Positions 1-5,991 of a stretch of DNA of 5,991 nt are shown here, piece after piece. Source of the stretch: Chitinophaga pinensis (GTDB lineage Bacteria > Bacteroidota > Bacteroidia > SXHM01); the NCBI GenBank assembly GCA_945889235.1, contig CAMDBK010000193.1, positions 1-5,991 on the forward strand. The letters are read 5' to 3'. The translations under genes were made by a program, and so were the position numbers. Below the pieces are notes generated by a model, which was not told the DNA's origin, searched no databases, and saw only the letters and a program-made list of their open reading frames with translations. How positions within the stretch are numbered: the first letter of the stretch is position 1; each line of letters starts with the position of its first letter.

Positions 1-521
1 ACCACTTCTATGTTCAACACGTAATCGCGCGTAACACCGTACTTAACTGCTTTTGGTCCACCGGCATTTTCGGCTAAGTTGCCACCCAGAAAACAAGTTC
101 CTCTGCTGCTTGGGTCGGGCGGATAAAACAATCCTTTTTCTTTTACTGCATTTTGAAAAACTTCAGTTATAACGCCCGGTTCAACGGTTGCCTGCAGGTT
201 GCGCTCATCAATTTCAATGATGGTGTTTAACCGTTCTGTTGAAAGAACAACACCAGCCGCCAATGGCAAAGCGCCACCACTCAAACCTGTTCCCCCACCG
301 CGCGGAGTAACTGCAATAGTTAAACTGTTGCAAATTTTCATAATCTCTGAAATCTCCACTGCAGTGCGTGGTTTCAGCACAACTTCAGGAAAAAACTTAT
401 GGTCTTCGGTTTCATCTGAAGCATTTATTTCCAGTGTTTCGGCATCGACAAAAACAAATTCGTTGCCAATAATTTTTCTGAACTGTTCAAGAATTTCAGG
501 CGTTACTTTTGTGTAATTCAT
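1..521 (-). CDS. FAD-binding oxidase, GlcD / D-lactate dehydrogenase type (N-terminal part)
   Basis: Only the first 173 residues are in the window; the 3' part runs off the left edge. The start is the ATG at 521-519, which gives a protein beginning MNYTKVTPEI, as is usual for such oxidases. The segment from about residue 45 onward matches the FAD-binding type 4 (PCMH) domain. A glycine-rich FAD pyrophosphate-binding loop reads PRGGGTGLSGG at residues 73-83. A second conserved stretch at 133-155 contains YPPDPSS followed by GGNLAENAGG. Family members are usually about 450-500 residues or longer and oxidise 2-hydroxy acids such as glycolate or D-lactate, passing electrons to a quinone or another acceptor. 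The substrate cannot be read from this part, because the C-terminal substrate domain is missing. The gene follows wzt on the same strand after 83 nt and has no evident link to glycan synthesis. The family call is firm; the substrate is open. Confidence 0.93.
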   Translation of the reverse strand, partial: MNYTKVTPEILEQFRKIIGNEFVFVDAETLEINASDETEDHKFFPEVVLKPRTAVEISEIMKICNSLTIAVTPRGGGTGLSGGALPLAAGVVLSTERLNTIIEIDERNLQATVEPGVITEVFQNAVKEKGLFYPPDPSSRGTCFLGGNLAENAGGPKAVKYGVTRDYVLNIEV

Positions 522-604
522 TTGAAAATAAATATGCTGAACAAACATGCGGAATTTGCTGACATGGATTTTGCATCAGCAATTCTTTTTTCAACTAAAG
601 GCTG
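522..604. other. Intergenic gap between the export genes and the oxidase
   Basis: This 83-nt stretch is the largest non-coding interval in the window. It separates the wzt stop codon from the oxidase start codon. It holds the hairpin described separately and no open frame of note. I could not see a convincing Bacteroidota-type promoter (TTG near -33 with TAnnTTTG near -7) for the oxidase, so read-through from the upstream operon and a weak local promoter are both possible. Confidence 0.6.
552..591 (+). terminator. Hairpin with T-tract, terminator-like on the plus strand
   Basis: On the plus strand GAATTTGCTGA (552-562) can pair with TCAGCAATTC (576-585). This gives ten base pairs with one bulged T and a 13-nt loop, followed at once by six Ts (586-591). 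That is the form of an intrinsic terminator reading left to right. All neighbouring genes read right to left; in their direction the hairpin has an A-run before it and only a poor U-tract after it. It may still act as a weak or bidirectional terminator, or as a 3'-end stabilising hairpin for the wzt transcript. The stem is AT-rich at its base, so the call is tentative. Confidence 0.35.
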
Positions 605-1813
605 TTAAATCTTTCTAATCGTAAATTCAGGAAACACCATGCCCTGAATAAATGCGGTTTTTGAAAAACCATATGGGTTGCCTTCTTCTATTGTAAAATC
701 AATCAGCTCAGTAAAAAAATCCTGCACAACATCATTAATGGTAAGGCAAATGGTAAGCCTGTACTGCCCCGGACGAAGATTATTTTTTATTATAAACCTG
801 TATTCATCGCTATCAGCACTGTGTGTAAAAGGTTGGTTAGTGAGAATATTGCTGACATGATAAATATTATTTCCAAAACGGTCTACCACATTTGCACCCA
901 AAATTAAATTGGTTTTGTTTACTGTATTATTTACTGTTTTAAGAAAAAGAGAGAAAGAAATATCCTCTCCGTTTTGAAATGACACTGAGTGAAAATTCAG
1001 TTTGCTGAAAATTAATTCGCCTGCATATTTTCCGCGTGGCAACTCAAGAAGATTGATTGTCTGGCCCTGCAAACGCTGTTCATTATTATAATAATCAATA
1101 GCGTCTGTAGCTGAACCGTCAAATACTTTTCTACCTCCTTCCAGCACAATGGCTTTGTTGCAAATCATTTTCAACGCCTGAAAATTGTGGGAAACAAATA
1201 AAATAGTTCTTCCACTTTTTACAATAGAAGTCATTTTTTCAATACACTTTTGCTGAAACAGTGAATCACCAACCGCAAGCACTTCATCAATTGCTAAAAT
1301 CTCGGGTTCAAGGTGCGCACCGATTGAAAAAGCAAGACGCAACTGCATGCCGCTTGAGTAGAATTTCAGCGGATTATCAATGAACTCTTCAACTCCTGAA
1401 AATTCCACTATTTCTTCAAATTTTTTGTCAATCTCTTTTTTCTTCAGTCCAAGAATAGAACCGTTCATGTAAATATTTTCTCTGCCTGTAAGTTCCAGAT
1501 GAAAACCGGTTCCCACTTCTAATAAGCTTGTTACTTTTCCTTTACCTGTAATTCGGCCGCTTGTTGGTGAGGTAATCCGTGAAATAATTTTCAATAACGT
1601 TGTCTTCCCTGCTCCGTTTCTGCCAATGATACCAAGCGTATCTCCTTCTTTTACCGAAAAACTTACATCACTCAAAGCGTGGAAATCTCTTTTCTCAGTT
1701 TTACCTGTTCTGAAAAAATCTGCCATAGAGCCGCTCAGCGTTTGATAAGCTTTATTTATGCCGCTCAGCGAATATTTTTTTGAAATATGTTCTACTTCCA
1801 GAATGGTTTTCAT
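605..1813 (-). CDS. wzt: Polysaccharide ABC transporter ATPase, Wzt type, with C-terminal domain
   Basis: This 402-residue cytoplasmic protein is the ATP-hydrolysing half of an O-antigen or capsule-type glycan exporter. Residues 1 to about 240 form the nucleotide-binding domain. Walker A is GRNGAGKTT (64-72). The Q-loop region reads LLEVGTGF (97-104), where this family commonly lacks the usual glutamine. The signature is YSSGM (152-156), Walker B is ILAIDE (172-177), the D-loop is AVGD (180-183) and the H-loop histidine is H209 in FVSHN. Residues about 250-402 are an extra domain resembling the Wzt C-terminal glycan-binding beta-sandwich, with a V-D-x-x-G-N-x-I-Y pattern at 310-318 and a RPGQYRL strand at 347-353. 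In characterised Wzt proteins this domain recognises the terminal modification of the glycan before export. The N-terminal stretch 13-45, with YQTL, is typical of the Wzt/TagH group. The gene starts 3 nt after the permease stop. ATPase call very firm; C-terminal domain by pattern only. Confidence 0.95.
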   Translation of the reverse strand: MKTILEVEHISKKYSLSGINKAYQTLSGSMADFFRTGKTEKRDFHALSDVSFSVKEGDTLGIIGRNGAGKTTLLKIISRITSPTSGRITGKGKVTSLLEVGTGFHLELTGRENIYMNGSILGLKKKEIDKKFEEIVEFSGVEEFIDNPLKFYSSGMQLRLAFSIGAHLEPEILAIDEVLAVGDSLFQQKCIEKMTSIVKSGRTILFVSHNFQALKMICNKAIVLEGGRKVFDGSATDAIDYYNNEQRLQGQTINLLELPRGKYAGELIFSKLNFHSVSFQNGEDISFSLFLKTVNNTVNKTNLILGANVVDRFGNNIYHVSNILTNQPFTHSADSDEYRFIIKNNLRPGQYRLTICLTINDVVQDFFTELIDFTIEEGNPYGFSKTAFIQGMVFPEFTIRKI

Positions 1814-1816
1814 TTC

Positions 1817-2650
1817 TTAAGCTAAATCAGAAATCAGTGTTTCATTCTTTTTGAAAATCAGCATCCCGATAATGAAGATAAAAACAGCCATGGATGCACT
1901 TATGAAAATTATTGTCCAGTCAACAGGATTGTGCGTTAGCGCTGCGCGTGCAAGGCTTATTGCTCCGGCCATCGGGTTCAGTGATAGAACATAATAAAGT
2001 GTTTTATTTGATATAGCTGAAATGGGATAAATAACAGGAGTGATAAAAAGTAAAAGCTGGATAACAAACGGCATCACAATTCTGAAATCGCGGAAACGGA
2101 TACTCATTGCGCCAATGATAACACCGGTTCCAACAGTTGTTACCAATGCAATTAGAATAGCAAGTGGAAAAAAAGTAAAGAACCTCAGAATATCCGGAAG
2201 TACTCTGAAATAAATAAGTACTCCGCTGAAAAGAATAAACGAAACAAGGAAATCAAACAGTGAAACGATAACGGCAGAAAGCGGAAGAATAATTCTGGGG
2301 AAATAATTTTTCTTGATGATAACTGCGTTTGTTATCATGCTGTTTCCTGAATTTACAACACCGCTGGAAAAAATATTCCAGATGATTAAACCTGTAAAAG
2401 CAAAAACAGCATAAGGCAAATTGTCAGAAGGAAAATGGAGCATTTTACCAAAGAAAATATTCAGCACCACCATCATCAGAAAAGGTTGAATAAACGCCCA
2501 GGTAACTCCTAAAAATGTTTGCTTGTATTTTACTTTTATGTCGCGCCAGGCAAAGAAATACAGCAGTTCGCGAAACTCCCAGATCTCAGCTAAATTGAGT
2601 GGCGTTCTGCTTTCTGCGTCAATTACAAACGTATTTTCTTTAGCGCTCAT
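1817..2650 (-). CDS. wzm: Polysaccharide ABC transporter permease, Wzm type (ABC-2 family)
   Basis: This 277-residue inner-membrane protein is the channel-forming half of the exporter and should dimerise and pair with the adjacent Wzt. An amphipathic N-terminal region is followed by the family hallmark RDIKVKYKQTFLGVTWAF (36-53), which ends in QP at 55-56. About six hydrophobic segments follow, at roughly 49-68, 81-100, 124-147, 157-182, 191-209 and 246-266. ITPVIYP (203-209) and LNPM (224-227) are also typical of the ABC-2 polysaccharide exporters. Length is normal for the family (about 260-280). The ATG at 2650-2648 lies inside the last codons of the preceding membrane protein gene (11-nt overlap) and has no Shine-Dalgarno sequence, so translation is probably coupled. 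The exported substrate is not known from the sequence; a fucose-containing glycan is inferred from the upstream gmd and fcl. Confidence 0.95.
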   Translation of the reverse strand: MSAKENTFVIDAESRTPLNLAEIWEFRELLYFFAWRDIKVKYKQTFLGVTWAFIQPFLMMVVLNIFFGKMLHFPSDNLPYAVFAFTGLIIWNIFSSGVVNSGNSMITNAVIIKKNYFPRIILPLSAVIVSLFDFLVSFILFSGVLIYFRVLPDILRFFTFFPLAILIALVTTVGTGVIIGAMSIRFRDFRIVMPFVIQLLLFITPVIYPISAISNKTLYYVLSLNPMAGAISLARAALTHNPVDWTIIFISASMAVFIFIIGMLIFKKNETLISDLA

Positions 2651-4286
2651 TTACATCAAAGATAATGTATCGTTCGTTGCTGAAAATTTCTTTAGATGCA
2701 ATCAGCTTGATTTCTTTTCGCGCAATAATATGTGTAATGCCACAATTTCTGACAAGTGAATCCAGTAAAACAGAATCTGTTTTTGTAAAAAATCTGTTTG
2801 TGATTTCCATACGCTTATCCCATTCCGACAAGGCATTGCTGTGATATATACAACTGTCAACAAAAACGGGTGCTCCGGTTGTAACCCTGAAATCAGTCAT
2901 TTCAGGTGGAATAAGGTATTGCTGATTTTGTGAAAGATTTTCTTTCACAAAGTTCATTAATTCTGTTTCGTTTTTTCTGTCTTTTTTATGAAGAACTATT
3001 CCTGAAATACCGAGGCAAAGAAGAAGAAAAATAATTTTTACTGAAGCTGCTTTATTGAAAAAATCAGGCTTGAAATATTTTTCAGAAATAAAAGTAATTA
3101 AAGTCACTATTACAAAAGACACTGCTGTAATAATTTTCCATTTGAAAATATATTCAGGTGAGATATTTCCGAAAACCCTGAAATACAAGGCTGATAAGAC
3201 GATTGTATATACAAATGCAAAAATAAGATTACGAATTTTTGAATTATTTGTGGAAGAAATGTGTGCGGTAATTATAGTAACTGCAATAGGTACAAGCACA
3301 ACAGAAATTCTCCAGGGTGTTATATTCAGCAGAAAAATATTTCCTGAAAAGTAAGTGAATGCAGTCAGAACAATCAATGTGATAAGTGAAAAAAACAGAG
3401 GTAAAAAGAAAGAAGATTTCCGTATCAGCCACAATGAAAAAACAATCAGCAGTAGTTGTAAAAATGCTTTTGCATTCATCCAGATAAGATAATCAAAATG
3501 CGGATGCCCTTTGATATGATTTCTAATGTATTCAGCTGTTTCGGGTGATGTGCTGCCGAAGTTTTTATAAACATAAATCAGGTAAGGAAGAACAATCAGA
3601 AAAGAAATAAGGCTTCCCGTAGTTGCCTTTTTGTAACTCTTTTCCCTAAGCAAAATCAAAATATATACAGCGATAAAAACGCCACTCACCAGAAAATAAT
3701 TTGCATGGAAACAACTGGCAATTGCGGCTGTGGCAAATGCCAGCAGGAAATTTCGTTTTATAAAAAACATAAACGAAATCAAAATAAAAACCCCGAAAAC
3801 AGAGGGCTGTAAATACCCGCGCAAAATTCCCTGTTCAGCAAATCCTGAATCCCATACCCAGCGTAAATCAAAATTAAAAAAGTGTGAAAAGAAACCGCCC
3901 CAGATAAGTGTGGAATTCGCAAAAAGAAAAAGTGCAGTGAAAAAAAATTTGTTCAGTTTGAATCCAAGTTGCTTGCCCACTTCTTCAGCAATTTCAAAAA
4001 CTGAAACAACATAAAGCAGATTGATAATCCAATACCAAAACAGAAAAATACTGTTTCCAAATAGTTTGCTTGAATAAGTTACAAGCATTGAAAATAAAGG
4101 AAAAGGGTCGGGCTGAGAGGCAAGGAAATCATTTTCAAGAAACCCCAAACCAGTATTTTTAATTCCCCAGAAAAAGTAAATGCATTGGTTGCCTGTTGGG
4201 AAATAAAAATCAAGCGGATAAACAACCAGTAGCAGAAAAGAAACAAGAATATAAAAAAGAGACTTTTGTATAAACCGGTTATTCAT
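2640..4286 (-). CDS. Polytopic membrane protein of unknown function with soluble C-terminal tail
   Basis: I do not recognise this 548-residue protein as a characterised enzyme. It shows about a dozen hydrophobic segments, at roughly 8-27, 79-99, 113-130, 161-176, 181-212, 222-241, 272-288, 292-312, 325-342, 351-370, 383-400 and 415-431. A polar tail of about 115 residues follows. The long first loop (28-78) carries acidic residues E51, D53 and D60 in GFLENDFLASQPDPFPLFS. Acidic residues in that loop, many helices and a soluble tail recall GT-C type glycosyltransferases, which use lipid-linked sugars at the outer face of the membrane. The tail includes PPEMTDFRVTTGAP (460-473), then F475-D477 and W489-R492, which reminds me of uncharacterised membrane proteins with a DUF6798-like tail; this is from memory and unchecked. 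It sits between fcl (4 nt away) and wzm (11-nt overlap), so a role in the same glycan is likely. A Wzy-like polymerase is less likely beside an ABC exporter. Confidence 0.9.
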   Translation of the reverse strand: MNNRFIQKSLFYILVSFLLLVVYPLDFYFPTGNQCIYFFWGIKNTGLGFLENDFLASQPDPFPLFSMLVTYSSKLFGNSIFLFWYWIINLLYVVSVFEIAEEVGKQLGFKLNKFFFTALFLFANSTLIWGGFFSHFFNFDLRWVWDSGFAEQGILRGYLQPSVFGVFILISFMFFIKRNFLLAFATAAIASCFHANYFLVSGVFIAVYILILLREKSYKKATTGSLISFLIVLPYLIYVYKNFGSTSPETAEYIRNHIKGHPHFDYLIWMNAKAFLQLLLIVFSLWLIRKSSFFLPLFFSLITLIVLTAFTYFSGNIFLLNITPWRISVVLVPIAVTIITAHISSTNNSKIRNLIFAFVYTIVLSALYFRVFGNISPEYIFKWKIITAVSFVIVTLITFISEKYFKPDFFNKAASVKIIFLLLCLGISGIVLHKKDRKNETELMNFVKENLSQNQQYLIPPEMTDFRVTTGAPVFVDSCIYHSNALSEWDKRMEITNRFFTKTDSVLLDSLVRNCGITHIIARKEIKLIASKEIFSNERYIIFDVNER

Positions 4287-4292
4287 CCGGTT
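4273..4292 (-). promoter_or_regulatory. Small hairpin with the membrane-protein start codon in its loop
   Basis: In the mRNA sense, AACCGG (4292-4287) and CCGGUU (4278-4273) form a perfect 6-bp stem around the 8-nt loop AUGAAUAA. The AUG of the membrane protein is the first triplet of that loop, and the last two bases of the fcl stop codon form the start of the 5' arm. A ribosome finishing fcl would have to open this stem, which would suit translational coupling. There is no Shine-Dalgarno sequence ahead of this AUG. The structure is seen in the sequence; any regulatory role is inference, and a stem this short can arise by chance. Confidence 0.35.
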
Positions 4293-5244
4293 AAGAAATT
4301 AAGTTTGCTGTTCCGAATTTTTTTATGGTTTCAGGGTTATTATAAACCATTGTTATTCCTTGCTCAAGTTCTATTTTGTGTTTCCAGCCGAACGAATGAA
4401 GTTTTCCTACATCCATTAGTTTGCGGGGTGTTCCGTCAGGTTTTGAAGAATTGAATTTTAACTCGCCTTCAAAACCGACAATCTTTTTTACCAGCAGAGC
4501 AAGGTCTTTTATTGTAATGTCTGTTCCTGTCCCTATGTTCACCAAACCTTCTTCATTGTAGTTCTGCATCAGATAATAACAGGCATCAGCCAAATCATCC
4601 ACGTGCAGAAATTCTCTGAGAGGACTTCCTGTTCCCCATATTTCAACCTCAGATTGATTTGCAATTTTTGCTTCATGAAATTTACGTATCAATGCCGGCA
4701 GTACATGCGATTTTTCCAGATCATAATTATCATTCGGACCGTAAAGATTGGTGGGCATCACTGATAGAAAGTTGCAACCGTATTGTCTGCGGTACGAGTC
4801 GCAGAGTTTTATTCCTGCGATTTTTGCTATGGCGTAAGGTTCGTTGGTTTCTTCCAGTAAGCCTGTTAATAGATACTCTTCTTTCAATGGCTGTGGCGCC
4901 AGTTTTGGATAGATACACGAAGAACCAAGAAACATGAGCTTTTCTGTTTTGTTCACGAAAGCCGCATGAATGATATTGCATTCAATAATCAAATTCTCGT
5001 AAATAAAATCAGCGCGGTAAACATTGTTGGCTTGTATTCCACCAACTTTAGCGGCAGCAAGAAAAACATAGTCAGGTTTTTCTGCTGCGAAAAAATCATT
5101 TACCGCTTGCTGATTTCTTAAATCTAATTCATCAGAAGTTTTTAAAATAAAATTTGAAAAGCCTTCTGCTTTCAGTTTTCGCAAAATGGCTGAACCCACC
5201 ATTCCGCGGTGACCGGCTATGTATATTTTTCCGGTTTTATTCAT
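4291..5244 (-). CDS. fcl: GDP-L-fucose synthase (GDP-4-keto-6-deoxymannose 3,5-epimerase/4-reductase)
   Basis: This 317-residue cytoplasmic enzyme performs the last two steps to GDP-L-fucose: epimerisation at C3 and C5 of GDP-4-keto-6-deoxy-D-mannose, then NADPH-dependent reduction at C4. It belongs to the extended short-chain dehydrogenase group. The Rossmann dinucleotide motif is GHRGMVG (11-17). The catalytic serine and cysteine are S108 and C110 in GSSCIYP, the Y-x-x-x-K pair is Y137 and K141 in EPYAIAK, and the acid/base histidine is H180. Each sits one residue later than in E. coli Fcl (S107, C109, Y136, K140, H179). REFLHVDD (210-217) and SKPDGTPRK (267-275) are further hallmarks. Length matches the family (about 310-320). 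The ATG at 5244 overlaps the end of gmd by 8 nt. All key residues are intact, so the enzyme should be active. Also called wcaG. Confidence 0.98.
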   Translation of the reverse strand: MNKTGKIYIAGHRGMVGSAILRKLKAEGFSNFILKTSDELDLRNQQAVNDFFAAEKPDYVFLAAAKVGGIQANNVYRADFIYENLIIECNIIHAAFVNKTEKLMFLGSSCIYPKLAPQPLKEEYLLTGLLEETNEPYAIAKIAGIKLCDSYRRQYGCNFLSVMPTNLYGPNDNYDLEKSHVLPALIRKFHEAKIANQSEVEIWGTGSPLREFLHVDDLADACYYLMQNYNEEGLVNIGTGTDITIKDLALLVKKIVGFEGELKFNSSKPDGTPRKLMDVGKLHSFGWKHKIELEQGITMVYNNPETIKKFGTANLIS

Positions 5245-5991
5245 AATAATTTTTCACCTTGTAGCCGCTGTCGACAAGACTTTTCTGTCTTCGCATCAGG
5301 AGTATATCCGACTCCATCATATCGTGAATCAATGAATGCAAATCGTGTTTTGGTTTCCAGCCGAGTTTGGTTTTTGCTTTTGTAGGGTCGCCAATCAACA
5401 ACTCAACTTCCGATGGCCGGAAATACGTTGTATCCACCGCCAGTACCTCGGTTCCGGTCTTTACATAGTAATCAGGATTGGAAGAAGAAACAACTACTGC
5501 CATTTCATTTATACCTTCTCCTTTGTATTCAATTTCAATTCCAACATGGCGGAAAGCAAGTGTAATAAAATCACGAACCATGGTGGTTACGCCTGTTGCA
5601 ATCACAAAATCTTCAGCAACATCTTGTTGCATCATCAGCCACATAGCTTCCACATAATCTTTGGCGTGTCCCCAGTCGCGCTTTGCATCAAGGTTTCCGA
5701 TATACAATTTTTCCTGCAAGCCTAATGCAATTCGTGAAACAGCACGTGTAATTTTTCTTGATACAAATGTTTCTCCGCGAATAGGGCTTTCATGATTAAA
5801 CAGAATTCCGTTGGCGGCAAACATTCCGTAAGCTTCGCGGTAATTAACGGTAATCCAAAAGCCGTAAAGTTTTGCTACACCATAAGGTGAACGAGGATAA
5901 AATGGTGTTTTTTCTGATTGCGGAACTTCCTGCACCAAGCCATACAATTCAGAAGTGGAAGCCTGATAAATGCGTGTTGTTTTTTCCAGAC
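5237..5991 (-). CDS. gmd: GDP-mannose 4,6-dehydratase (C-terminal part)
   Basis: The frame is open to the right edge, giving 250 residues plus stop; by alignment from memory with E. coli Gmd (about 373 residues), roughly 121 N-terminal residues, including the Rossmann glycine motif, lie outside the window. The true start is therefore not visible; the in-frame TTG at 5947-5945 is the leucine of SELYG, not a start. The enzyme dehydrates GDP-D-mannose to GDP-4-keto-6-deoxy-D-mannose using bound NADP. Catalytic residues are visible: Thr and Glu in ASTSELYG (window residues 10-17) and the Y-x-x-x-K pair in SPYGVAK (Y36 and K40, equal to E. coli Y157 and K161). NGILFNHESP, RGETFVSRKITRA, RDWGHAKDYVEAMW, YFRPSEVE and GDPTKA are all hallmark stretches. 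It feeds Fcl directly, and its last 8 nt overlap fcl. Everything visible is intact. Confidence 0.98.
   Translation of the reverse strand, partial: LEKTTRIYQASTSELYGLVQEVPQSEKTPFYPRSPYGVAKLYGFWITVNYREAYGMFAANGILFNHESPIRGETFVSRKITRAVSRIALGLQEKLYIGNLDAKRDWGHAKDYVEAMWLMMQQDVAEDFVIATGVTTMVRDFITLAFRHVGIEIEYKGEGINEMAVVVSSSNPDYYVKTGTEVLAVDTTYFRPSEVELLIGDPTKAKTKLGWKPKHDLHSLIHDMMESDILLMRRQKSLVDSGYKVKNYYE
5255..5260 (-). promoter_or_regulatory. Possible ribosome binding site for fcl
   Basis: AAGGTG lies 10 nt before the fcl ATG, inside the last codons of gmd. It is the only Shine-Dalgarno-like sequence ahead of any start in the window. The spacing is a little long, and the bases also encode a Lys-Val pair near the Gmd C-terminus, so it may be coincidental. 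Confidence 0.3.

Noticed and set aside
97..104. Apparent missing Q-loop glutamine in the Wzt ATPase (protein residues 97-104)
   Set aside because: The LLEVGTGF form is, as far as I know, normal for the Wzt/TagH group, so it is not a defect. The numbers given here are protein residues.
199..516. Plus-strand open frame of 105 codons
   Set aside because: It lies wholly antisense to the oxidase, whose minus-strand frame carries clear FAD-binding motifs. Its product has low-complexity Ser/Thr-rich composition and no recognisable domain.
542..549. CATGTTTG on the minus strand as a Bacteroidota -7 box for the oxidase
   Set aside because: It differs from TAnnTTTG at the first base and has no TTG at the right distance upstream.
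1731..1770. Ten-base direct repeat CCGCTCAGCG at 1731-1740 and 1761-1770
   Set aside because: The copies are 30 bases apart and in frame, each encoding Leu-Ser-Gly in the N-terminal stretch of Wzt. A chance or small in-frame duplication explains it; there is no array.
4730..4981. Minus-strand open frame of 83 codons in another frame of fcl
   Set aside because: The fcl frame here contains the catalytic Ser, Cys, Tyr and Lys, and the overlapping product is basic and featureless.
5212..5235. ACCGG/CCGGT pairing just after the fcl start codon
   Set aside because: The stem is only 5 bp with a 14-nt loop, and the bases are fixed by conserved Fcl codons around the Rossmann motif, so I do not treat it as a regulatory hairpin.
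5336..5725. Plus-strand open frame of 129 codons inside gmd
   Set aside because: It is antisense to highly conserved Gmd sequence, and its translation shows no family features; it is a shadow of the real gene.

Overview
The window is a compact, single-strand block of polysaccharide genes. Every gene I can support lies on the minus strand, so transcription runs from position 5991 towards position 1. Base composition is visibly AT-rich. Start codons mostly lack a recognisable Shine-Dalgarno sequence and have A/T-rich leaders instead. Together with the general look of the Gmd, Fcl and oxidase proteins, this suggests a member of the Bacteroidota. That assignment is an inference from style and family resemblance, not from a marker gene.

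In transcription order the layout is as follows. (1) The C-terminal two thirds of gmd, GDP-mannose 4,6-dehydratase, cut by the right window edge. (2) fcl (wcaG), GDP-L-fucose synthase, overlapping gmd by 8 nt. (3) A 548-residue polytopic membrane protein with a soluble C-terminal tail and no assigned function, starting 4 nt after fcl. (4) A Wzm-type ABC-2 permease, overlapping the membrane protein gene by 11 nt. (5) A Wzt-type ATPase with an extra C-terminal domain, 3 nt after the permease. (6) An 83-nt gap holding a hairpin. (7) The N-terminal 173 residues of an FAD-binding oxidase of the GlcD / D-lactate dehydrogenase type, cut by the left window edge.

Genes 1 to 5 are so tightly packed that they are almost certainly one operon with translational coupling. 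Gmd and Fcl convert GDP-D-mannose to GDP-L-fucose. Wzm and Wzt form an ABC transporter of the kind that exports finished, lipid-linked O-antigen or capsule-like glycans across the inner membrane. The C-terminal domain on Wzt is the kind that reads a glycan end. The simplest reading is synthesis and export of a fucose-containing surface glycan, with the unknown membrane protein as an additional step or modifier. No cytoplasmic glycosyltransferase is visible in the window, so the assembly enzymes must lie elsewhere, probably upstream of gmd. The oxidase looks like an unrelated metabolic neighbour.

I found no RNA gene, mobile element, CRISPR array or phage gene. The points most worth a second look are the unknown membrane protein, a small hairpin that puts its start codon at the edge of the loop, and the Wzt C-terminal domain.
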